From positions 1 through 26,142 of the forward strand of contig JBBQKG010000032.1 in NCBI GenBank assembly GCA_038326655.1: 26,142 nucleotides of DNA, given 5' to 3'. The notes under the pieces were generated by a model that worked only from the letters and a program-made list of their open reading frames with translations, did no database searches and was not told where the DNA came from. Positions 7,325 to 13,785 of this stretch are shown here, one piece after another. The stretch's first letter is position 1, and the number at the start of each line of letters is the position of its first letter. The position numbers and the translations under genes were made by a program. This DNA comes from JBBQKG01 sp038326655 (lineage in GTDB: Bacteria; Actinomycetota; Thermoleophilia; Solirubrobacterales; JBBDJG01).

Positions 7325-9758
7325 GAAGCGTCCCTCCCACCTCGCTCGCAAGGCGCGCTTCGATCCGCTTCCGGATCGCCGCGACGTCCTCGTCGGTGAG
7401 CGTGCGCTCGGGGGAGCGGAACTCGAGCCGCAGCGCCAGCGACTTCTTGCCCGGGCCGACCTGCTCGCCGCGGTAGAGGTCGAAGATCTGAACCGAGCGC
7501 AGCTCCGGGCCGCCGGCCGCGCGCACGGCGTCCGCGACGGTCTGCGCCTCGACCGCGTCGTCGACGACGACCGCGATGTCCTGGAGCACCGCGGGATAGG
7601 TGATCAGGTCGTCGTAACGGCGCTCCTTGCGCTCCGCGGCGGCGACCACCTGGCCGAGATCGATCTCGAAGACGGCGGGCGGCTGCTCGAGCTCGCCCAG
7701 CCCGAAGTCGCGCGCCACGGATGGATGCAGCTCGCCGATGTAGCCGACGTCGTGGGCCTCGACGAGCACCTCCGCGGCGCGTCCAGGATGCAGGAAGGAC
7801 GGGCCGCCGTCGACCAGGCGCCACTCGACCCCGAGCGCTTCGAGCAGCCCTGCGAGCAGTCCCTTGACGACGTAGAAGTCGGGGCGCCGTGGCTCGCTTC
7901 GCCACGTCTTGGGCTGCCACTCGCCGGCCAGCAGGACGCCGACGTGGAGCCGCTCCTCCGGCTGCACCTCCTGCCCGTTCGAGAGAAACACCCGGCCGGT
8001 CTCGAACATCCGCAGCGAGCGCCGGTCGCGCGCGACGTTGTGCTGGGCCGCGTCCAGCAGGCCGGGCAGCAGCGTTGTCCGCATCGCCGCGTGCTCCTCG
8101 CTCAGGGGGTTGGTGATCATCAGGACACGCGTGCGCGCGTCGTAAGGCGCGAGGCGGAGCTTCGCGGTCACCTGCGGCGAGATGAAGCTGAACGTGATCA
8201 CCTCGCTGAGGCCGCGGCCGCGCAGCAGGTCGGCGGCGGTCCGGCGGAGCTTCTGGGCACGGGTGAGCCCTCCGACCGCGTGTCGCCTCGAAGGCAACGT
8301 GGCCGGGAGCCTGGAGAGCCCGCGGATGCGCGCGACCTCCTCGATCAGATCGGCCTCCCGCCGGACGTCGCCGTCGCGGAAGTACGGGACCTCGACGTCG
8401 AGGTCGCCGTCGCGTGGCTCGACGCCGAACGCGAGGCGCGCGAGGATCGCCGTCGACTCCGCGGGCTCGATCCGCTCGCCGAGCAGGCCTTCCACGCGCT
8501 GCGAGCGCAACTCGATCCGGTGTGCGGGCGGGACCGGCTGGGCTACGTCGATCGTGCCCGGCGCCATGCGGGCTCCACTGACCTCGACCATCAGCCGGGC
8601 GGCCAGCCGCTGCGCGGCCAGCGCCAACTCCGGATGCAGCTGCCGCTCGAAGCGAGCGCTCGCCTCGGTGCGCAGTCCGAGCTTCGTCGAGGTCTCGAGG
8701 ATGTTCGGGCCGCTCCACGTCGCGGCCTCCATCGCGATCCGCCTGGTGTCCGCGGAGACCTCGCTCCGGGCACCGCCCATGATCCCGCCGATACCGGTGG
8801 GGCCGTCCGCATCGCAGACCAAAACGGCCTCCGCGTCGAGCACGCGGTGCTCGGCGTCGAGCGTCACCAGGCGCTCGCCCTCATGTGCACGGCGCACGGT
8901 GAGCGCGGGACCCGCCACCCGGTCGAGATCGTAGGCGTGCAGCGGCTGACCGAGCAGCAGCATCACGTAGTTGGTGATGTCGACAACGTTGTTGATCGGA
9001 CGCTGGCCGATCGCCGTCAGCCGCGCCTTCAACCAGAGCGGCGACGGGCCGACTTCGACGTCGGTGAAGATCCGCACGCTGAAGCGGGGACAGAGCTCCG
9101 GGTCGGCGACCGTCACGGCGAGCAGGTGACCGGCCTCGCTCTCGCCTTCGGCGGGCGCATCCTCGGAGCCCGGATCCGCGGCCAGCGGCGACTCCGTCAC
9201 GGCGTGCAGCTCGCGCGCGATCCCGTACACGCACATGCAGTCCGGCCGGTTCGGCGAGACCTCCAGCTCCAGCACGTCGTCGCCGAGCGTGACGTAACGG
9301 CCCGCCTCCTCGCCGGCTTCGAGCGAGTCCGGGAGCACCATGATCCCGGCGCTGTCGGTTCCGAGCTGGACCTCGGTCTCGGACAGGATCATGCCGTCGG
9401 AGACGACGCCGCGGAGCTTTACGCGGCCGAGCTTGGTGCCGTCCGGCAGCACCGCGCCCGGGAGCGCCACGAGCACCGTCTCGCCGGCGGCCACGTTGGG
9501 CGCCCCGCAGACGATCGTGCGCGTGTCGGAGCCCGCCAACTGCACGTTGCAGACACTCAGCCGGTCGGCGTCGGGATGCTGCTCGGCGCTCAGGACCTTG
9601 CCGATCCGGAAGAAGCCCGGATTGCCGTCGGTGCTCGGCACGCCCACGCGCAGGATCCGCTCGAGCTCGGTGCCGCTGAGCGACAACCGCTCGCCGATCT
9701 CCTCGGACGAGAGCCCGGGGTCGCAGTACTCCCTGAGCCAGGCGACCGGCGCTTTCAA
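7317..9758 (-). CDS. pheT: Phenylalanyl-tRNA synthetase beta subunit
   Basis: The large subunit of the heterotetramer that charges tRNA-Phe. Domains in order are an N-terminal piece beginning MKAPVAWLREY, an EMAP/OB-fold tRNA-binding domain (about residues 48-150), the B3/B4 editing domain, the B5 domain, the catalytic-like core, and a C-terminal ferredoxin-fold anticodon-binding domain containing PAVLQDIAVVVDD. At 813 residues it has the usual length. Translation starts at TTG (9758), overlapping the pheS stop as TTGA, with GGAG a few bases upstream. The end overlaps argC by eight bases. Confidence 0.96.
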   Translation of the reverse strand: MKAPVAWLREYCDPGLSSEEIGERLSLSGTELERILRVGVPSTDGNPGFFRIGKVLSAEQHPDADRLSVCNVQLAGSDTRTIVCGAPNVAAGETVLVALPGAVLPDGTKLGRVKLRGVVSDGMILSETEVQLGTDSAGIMVLPDSLEAGEEAGRYVTLGDDVLELEVSPNRPDCMCVYGIARELHAVTESPLAADPGSEDAPAEGESEAGHLLAVTVADPELCPRFSVRIFTDVEVGPSPLWLKARLTAIGQRPINNVVDITNYVMLLLGQPLHAYDLDRVAGPALTVRRAHEGERLVTLDAEHRVLDAEAVLVCDADGPTGIGGIMGGARSEVSADTRRIAMEAATWSGPNILETSTKLGLRTEASARFERQLHPELALAAQRLAARLMVEVSGARMAPGTIDVAQPVPPAHRIELRSQRVEGLLGERIEPAESTAILARLAFGVEPRDGDLDVEVPYFRDGDVRREADLIEEVARIRGLSRLPATLPSRRHAVGGLTRAQKLRRTAADLLRGRGLSEVITFSFISPQVTAKLRLAPYDARTRVLMITNPLSEEHAAMRTTLLPGLLDAAQHNVARDRRSLRMFETGRVFLSNGQEVQPEERLHVGVLLAGEWQPKTWRSEPRRPDFYVVKGLLAGLLEALGVEWRLVDGGPSFLHPGRAAEVLVEAHDVGYIGELHPSVARDFGLGELEQPPAVFEIDLGQVVAAAERKERRYDDLITYPAVLQDIAVVVDDAVEAQTVADAVRAAGGPELRSVQIFDLYRGEQVGPGKKSLALRLEFRSPERTLTDEDVAAIRKRIEARLASEVGGTLRA

Positions 9759-10834
9759 AACTGCTCCAGGAAGCGCAGGTCGTTCTCGAAGAATAGGCGC
9801 AGGTCGGGAATCCCGTGCTTCAGCATCGCGATCCGCTCCACGCCCATGCCGAACGCAAACCCCTGGACCCGCTCGGGGTCGTAGCCGTGGTCGCGCACGA
9901 ACTCGAACACGTTCGGGTCGACCATCCCGGCGCCCATGATCTCGATCCAGCCAGAGCCCTTGCAGAGCGAGCACAGCGACCCGTCCGCCTGCCGCCCCGA
10001 GGCCTTGCAGGCAAAGCACGAGACGTCGACTTCCACGCTGGGCTCGGTGAACGGGAAATATCCGGCCCGCAGGCGGACCTTCTGGCGGGGGCCGAAGGTG
10101 GCCCGTGCGAACTCGAGCAGCGTGCCGTGGAGATCGGCGAGCGTGATGTCCTCGTCTACCGCGAGCCCCTCGACCTGCGTGAACATGGGCGTGTGGGTGG
10201 CGTCGGAGTCGCGCCGGTAGACGACACCGGGGATCACGATGAAGATCGGCGGTGGCTGCGCCTCCATCGACCGTGTCTGCATGGGCGAGGTGTGCGTCCG
10301 CAGCAGCAGCTGGTCGGAGAAGTAGAAGGTGTCGTGCTCGCGCCGCGCCGGGTGGCCGGGCGGGATGTTGAGGCTCGTGAAGTTGTAGTAGTCGGTCTCG
10401 ACCTCGGGACCCTCGACCACCCGGTACCCCATGCCGGTGAAGACGTCCTCGATCTCCCGGCGCGTCTGCGTCAGTACGTGCAGGTGCCCGGTGTCGAACG
10501 GGTCGCCGGGCAGCGTCAGGTCGATTCGCTCGCGCCGCAGGCGTTCCTCGAGGTCCCTGGCGCCGACCGTGTCGCCGTGACCGGCGATCAGCCCCTCGAG
10601 CGTCTGCCGAACCTCGTTGCCCCGCTTGCCGACCTCCGCGCGCTGGTCGGGCGGCAGGCTCGGCAGCGAGCGCAGGATCTGCGTCAGCTCGGATTTGCGG
10701 CCAAGGAAGCGAACCCGCAGCTGCTCGATCTCCTCGGGTGAACCTGCCTCCCGGAGGACCCGCTCGGCCTCCTCCGCGAGGCGGTCGAGACGCTCCAGTG
10801 CCTGTCCGGGCTCGATGTTCGGGGACTCAGCCAA
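9755..10834 (-). CDS. pheS: Phenylalanyl-tRNA synthetase alpha subunit
   Basis: Catalytic subunit, 359 residues. An N-terminal coiled coil that binds tRNA (about residues 8-80) is followed by the class II core. Motif 2 contains VYRRDSDATHTPMFTQVEGL and motif 3 is GFAFGMGVERIAML. A small insertion holds four cysteines (CFACKASG and CSLCKGSGW), which could form a zinc ribbon, as in some other bacterial PheS proteins. The likely start is TTG at 10834, overlapping the methyltransferase end by eight bases; no good ribosome site is seen, which fits coupling. pheT follows with a 4-base overlap. Confidence 0.96.
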   Translation of the reverse strand: MAESPNIEPGQALERLDRLAEEAERVLREAGSPEEIEQLRVRFLGRKSELTQILRSLPSLPPDQRAEVGKRGNEVRQTLEGLIAGHGDTVGARDLEERLRRERIDLTLPGDPFDTGHLHVLTQTRREIEDVFTGMGYRVVEGPEVETDYYNFTSLNIPPGHPARREHDTFYFSDQLLLRTHTSPMQTRSMEAQPPPIFIVIPGVVYRRDSDATHTPMFTQVEGLAVDEDITLADLHGTLLEFARATFGPRQKVRLRAGYFPFTEPSVEVDVSCFACKASGRQADGSLCSLCKGSGWIEIMGAGMVDPNVFEFVRDHGYDPERVQGFAFGMGVERIAMLKHGIPDLRLFFENDLRFLEQF

Positions 10835-11594
10835 GGCTCGGCGACAGTCTATGGACGGCGCTCTCGTAGAGGCACAGGGTTGCGGTCATCGCGACGTTGA
10901 GAGACTCGGCGCCGCCGGGCGCGAGCGGGACATGCGCGACGACGTCGCACGACTCGACCAGGCTCTCCGGAAGCCCACCCCGCTCGGACCCACAGACGAA
11001 GAGCACCGGCGAAGCGAGGTCGAGCTCCCGAAGCGGCGTGCCGGCGCCCGGCACGAGCGCCACCGCGCGCGCGGCCAGCGCCGTGCGGGCCTCCTCGAGG
11101 CCGGCCCGCGCCACCGGCACGGCGAAGATCGCGCCCATGCTCGCCCGTACGGCCTTCGGGCCGAATGGGTCGGCAGTGCGCTCGCCGAGCACCACCGCGC
11201 CCGCGCCGAACGCATGCGCTGAGCGGATCGCGGTGCCGACGTTGCCGGGGTCGGAGACGTCGTGGAGAAACAGCCCACCGCGGTAGGGAAAGGGCCCACC
11301 GAGAAGGGTCCATTGAGCCTTGAAAACGCCAATCACCCGGGCGCCCGAGCCCAGGGTGCTCACGGCCGAGAGCACCTCGCTGGTCGCCTCGAAGTGCTCG
11401 ACCCCGCCCGGCAGCTCGAACGGCAGGCCCGCGCCGTGCACCGAGAAGGTCGTCTCCGGGACGACGCCGTGCCTGAGCGCCTCGGCCACGAGGTCCTCCC
11501 CCTCGGCCACGAACAGCCCGGTCTCCCGCCGGTGCTTGCGGTCCTGCAGCCGCATCAGCTCCTTGAGCCTCTGATTTTTCTTGCTCGTTATCAC
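10827..11594 (-). CDS. SpoU/TrmH-family RNA 2'-O-methyltransferase
   Basis: A 255-residue SPOUT (knotted) methyltransferase acting on rRNA or tRNA ribose. The N-terminal substrate-binding domain begins ITSKKNQRLKEL and has the typical GLFVAEGEDLV. The three catalytic motifs are DVSDPGNVGTAIRSA (112-126), LFVCGSERGGLPESL (198-212) and PGGAESLNVAMTATL (226-240). This gene commonly sits between rplT and pheS in actinobacteria. The start is GTG at 11594. It has no ribosome site because an intrinsic terminator lies directly upstream, yet the family N-terminus is conserved from residue 2, so this start is likely right. The target nucleotide is unknown. Confidence 0.9.
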   Translation of the reverse strand: MITSKKNQRLKELMRLQDRKHRRETGLFVAEGEDLVAEALRHGVVPETTFSVHGAGLPFELPGGVEHFEATSEVLSAVSTLGSGARVIGVFKAQWTLLGGPFPYRGGLFLHDVSDPGNVGTAIRSAHAFGAGAVVLGERTADPFGPKAVRASMGAIFAVPVARAGLEEARTALAARAVALVPGAGTPLRELDLASPVLFVCGSERGGLPESLVESCDVVAHVPLAPGGAESLNVAMTATLCLYESAVHRLSPSLG

Positions 11595-11596
11595 AA

Positions 11597-11624
11597 TAAA
11601 AAGGGCGGAACCGAAGTCCCGCCC
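11597..11624 (-). terminator. Intrinsic terminator after rplT with a UUCG tetraloop
   Basis: On the minus strand a nine-pair stem (11624-11616 with 11611-11603, one G-T wobble) closes on the loop TTCG flanked by C and G, the extra-stable cUUCGg tetraloop. Five T bases follow at 11602-11598. It ends the infC-rpmI-rplT transcript or works as an attenuator, since the next start codon follows four bases after the T run. Confidence 0.88.
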
Positions 11625-11649
11625 GAAGGATTTGCGCTTGACCCTGAAC

Positions 11650-12024
11650 TCAGGATCCGGCGGTCGTCACCCCCCGGGCTTCTTTGGCTCGCTCCGCAAA
11701 TCGCCGGAAGGTCTCCGGGTCGTGCACGGCCACATCCGCAAGCATCTTGCGGTTCAGCTCGATGCCGGCGATGCGTAGGCCCGACATGAGCTGGCTGTAC
11801 GACAGGCCCTCCTGCCGCGCGGCAGCGTTGATCCGTACGATCCACAGCGAGCGGAAGTCGCGCTTGCGCGCGCGCCGGTCGCGGTAGGCGTACGCCCCCG
11901 ACTTCATCACCTGCTCCTTGGCGCGCCGGTAGCTGGAGTGCTTCTCGCCGCGGTATCCCTTGGCCCGCTCCAGCACCGCCCTGCGCTTCTTGCGGGCGTG
12001 TACCGAGCGTTTGACGCGCGTCAT
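11650..12024 (-). CDS. rplT: 50S ribosomal protein L20
   Basis: A 124-residue primary rRNA-binding protein needed early in 50S assembly. The basic N-terminal helix (VKRSVHARKKRRAVLERAKG) and the block LWIVRINAAARQEGLSYS are diagnostic. The ATG overlaps the rpmI stop as ATGA, with GGAGGAGGGCGG shortly upstream. In several bacteria L20 represses its own operon by binding the leader mRNA; candidate leader structures are listed separately. The stop is 26 bases before the terminator stem. Confidence 0.97.
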   Translation of the reverse strand: MTRVKRSVHARKKRRAVLERAKGYRGEKHSSYRRAKEQVMKSGAYAYRDRRARKRDFRSLWIVRINAAARQEGLSYSQLMSGLRIAGIELNRKMLADVAVHDPETFRRFAERAKEARGVTTAGS

Positions 12025-12230
12025 TTCTTCCGCCCTCCTCCTGCGAGCAGGCGCTTGACCTCCGTGCGGTCTCCTTCGGAGATCTCGACCGGGCGGCCGA
12101 GGCGGCGCTTGCGCTTGGCCGACTTCTTGCCGAGGTTGTGCGAGGTCATCGCGTGGCGGCCCCGGATGCGCCCGGTGCCTGTCTTGCGGAAGCGCTTCTT
12201 CGCGCCGGAGTGTGTCTTCACCTTCGGCAT
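12021..12230 (-). CDS. rpmI: 50S ribosomal protein L35
   Basis: 69 residues, starting MPKVKTHSGAKKRFRKTGTG, the standard L35 N-terminus. The block RHAMTSHNLGKKSAKRKRRL is also typical. It starts at ATG with only a weak ribosome site and overlaps rplT by four bases. It is separated from infC by an acetyltransferase gene, whereas infC and rpmI are usually adjacent. Confidence 0.97.
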   Translation of the reverse strand: MPKVKTHSGAKKRFRKTGTGRIRGRHAMTSHNLGKKSAKRKRRLGRPVEISEGDRTEVKRLLAGGGRKK

Positions 12231-12271
12231 GGTCCGCTATTGAAGCAGATGCGACCAACCGGTCCCACGAG

Positions 12272-12295
12272 CCGGCGCGTGCGCCGGGGCGCCGG
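12272..12295 (-). promoter_or_regulatory. GC-rich hairpin in the rpmI leader
   Basis: In the 100 bases between the acetyltransferase gene and rpmI, CCGGCGC and GCGCCGG pair over seven bases around a ten-base loop. There is no T run, so it is not an intrinsic terminator. It could be a target for L20 feedback or only a GC-rich fold. No convincing promoter was seen here. Confidence 0.3.
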
Positions 12296-12330
12296 CGTAT
12301 CCTGCGTTGCAAGCTCTGGCAGGGGTGCTG

Positions 12331-12870
12331 CTAGGCGGAACCACCACGGGCGGGGCGGTCGGCAACGGCTGCCCCTTCTGCGTCGAGGACCAGGACGTCG
12401 AATTCCTCCACGCGACCACGGAAGGGCTCCAACCGCTGCCCCGCGGGCCGGAATCCCGCGCGCCTCGCGACCGCCTGCGAGGCGGCGTTGGACGGCGACA
12501 CGTGCACCTCCACCGAGGGCAGCGCGAGCTTTCCGAGCGCCCACCTCGCCAGCACGTGGACGGCTCGTGTGGCGATGCCCTGCCCGCGCGCCGGCGCCGC
12601 GAGCCAGTAGCCGATCTCGCCGTGCAACTCCGGTTGCCGAGGGATCTCGAGACCGACCGCGCCGAGCCGCGCCCCACCCTCCGCCTCGACCACCAGCAGG
12701 TGGTACGCGCTGCCCTCACGCGCCATCGACTCGGCGAGCGCGACCCAGGCCAGACCATCCTCGTTCGTGTAGGGCGAGCGCACGCGCGTCCAGCGCGGAA
12801 TCTCGGGGTCCGCAACCGACTTCACGATCCAACGCACGTCGGCCTCGCCAGGGGGACGAAGCCTGACCAC
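12331..12870 (-). CDS. GNAT-family N-acetyltransferase (RimJ/RimL-like)
   Basis: 179 residues. The acetyl-CoA motif A is GEIGYWLAAPARGQGIATRA, followed by a final block VSPSNAASQAVARRAGFR that is standard for the RimJ/RimL branch. The opening VRLRPPGEADV is also typical. The GTG start at 12870 has a weak ribosome site. The gene sits 47 bases after infC and 100 bases before rpmI, in the same direction, so it is probably on the ribosomal transcript. RimJ/RimL proteins acetylate N-termini of ribosomal proteins, but the branch also covers small-molecule and antibiotic acetylation, so the substrate is open. Confidence 0.85.
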   Translation of the reverse strand: MVRLRPPGEADVRWIVKSVADPEIPRWTRVRSPYTNEDGLAWVALAESMAREGSAYHLLVVEAEGGARLGAVGLEIPRQPELHGEIGYWLAAPARGQGIATRAVHVLARWALGKLALPSVEVHVSPSNAASQAVARRAGFRPAGQRLEPFRGRVEEFDVLVLDAEGAAVADRPARGGSA

Positions 12871-12917
12871 CCCGTCGCCGAGGCCGTCGCTGGGGAAGCG
12901 TGTGGTGCCCGGCGCGC

Positions 12918-13652
12918 CTATTCGACCGGAGCCGCGCCGTTGGCGTCGGCGGGCGGCGGTGGAGCTTCTTCACTGGAGGCCGCGGGCGCATCGGGCGCGG
13001 GCGCATCGGCGGCCTCAGCCGCCTCTGGCTGCGCGGCGGCCGCGGGCGCAGGCTCAGGGATGGCCGTAGACGCGGCCGGGGTCGCGGCCGGGGTCGCGGC
13101 CGGAATGGTCTTCAGCGGCGCGAGCATCATCGTCATGTTGCGCCCCTCCTGGTTCGGCTGCTGCTCGATCACGCTCAGCTCGGCAAGCTCGCCCGCGAGC
13201 TTTCGCAGCAGCGCCTCGCCGCGCTCCGGGTGTGCCTGCTCACGACCACGGAACATGATCGTGACCTTGACCTTGTCGTTCTGCCGGAGGAACCGGAGGA
13301 TGTGACCCTTCTTGGTCTCGTAGTCGTGCGTCGCGATCTTCGGCCGCAGCTTCATCTCGCGGATCGTGACCTGCTGCTGGTGCTTGCGCGCGGCCTTCTT
13401 GCGCTGCTCCTGCTCGTACTTGTACTTCGAGTAGTCGAGGATGCGGACCACCGGCGGTTTCGCCGTCGGGGCGATCTCGACCAGGTCGAGGTCGTTGTCC
13501 CGGGCGCGATCGAGGGCCTGCGCGGTCGGCACCACCCCGACCTGCTCGCCCTTCTCGTCGATCAGCCGCACCTCGGACACGCGGATCCGGTCGTTGATGC
13601 GGGTCGTGTCCCGCTCGGGCGGGCGCCGGTCGAACCTTCGCGGGATCGGCAC
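12918..13652 (-). CDS. infC: Translation initiation factor IF-3 with a long C-terminal tail
   Basis: The factor binds the 30S subunit and checks start codon and initiator tRNA. The N-terminal domain (about 18-90) contains INDRIRVSEVRLI and LDLVEIAPTAKPPVVRILDY; the C-terminal domain (about 94-180) contains IREMKLRPKI and the DKVKVTIMFRGRE block. Residues 184-244 form a tail of Ala, Pro, Glu and Asp, probably disordered, making the protein about 60 residues longer than usual. The likely start is GTG at 13652, without a clear ribosome site. IF-3 genes often use poor starts for self-regulation, so the exact start stays open. Confidence 0.95.
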   Translation of the reverse strand: MPIPRRFDRRPPERDTTRINDRIRVSEVRLIDEKGEQVGVVPTAQALDRARDNDLDLVEIAPTAKPPVVRILDYSKYKYEQEQRKKAARKHQQQVTIREMKLRPKIATHDYETKKGHILRFLRQNDKVKVTIMFRGREQAHPERGEALLRKLAGELAELSVIEQQPNQEGRNMTMMLAPLKTIPAATPAATPAASTAIPEPAPAAAAQPEAAEAADAPAPDAPAASSEEAPPPPADANGAAPVE

Positions 13653-13667
13653 TAGCTGATCACGGGC

Positions 13668-13697
13668 GAAGAATAAAGAGAAGAGACAAAGAAAAGG
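13668..13697 (-). promoter_or_regulatory. Pyrimidine-rich tract in the infC leader
   Basis: On the minus strand, about 30 bases just before infC are almost all C and T, with several T runs. Directly upstream, GGGCAG and CAC can pair with GTG and CTGTCC across a loop of about 30 bases, giving a hairpin followed by a T-rich run. That is the layout of a transcription attenuator. The pairing has a mismatch and a large loop, so this is a candidate only. Confidence 0.35.
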
Positions 13698-13757
13698 ACA
13701 GGCACGCGCGCGGTGTTCAACGCTCCTGTGGTCGGTGACTGCCCCTCATCTGGCGCG

Positions 13758-13785
13758 AGTATAGCGATGCCACGGGCGGTTTCAG
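13758..13785 (-). promoter_or_regulatory. Probable promoter of the infC operon
   Basis: Minus strand: CTGAAA (13785-13780), a 16-base spacer, then TATACT (13763-13758), close to the sigma-70 consensus and standing out in this GC-rich DNA. It overlaps the thrS stop codon and would give a leader of about 100 bases before infC. Confidence 0.5.

Noticed and set aside
7209..9884. Long plus-strand open frame opposite pheT and argC
   Set aside because: Antisense shadow of strongly supported genes; composition is typical of complement frames at high GC and no motif is visible.
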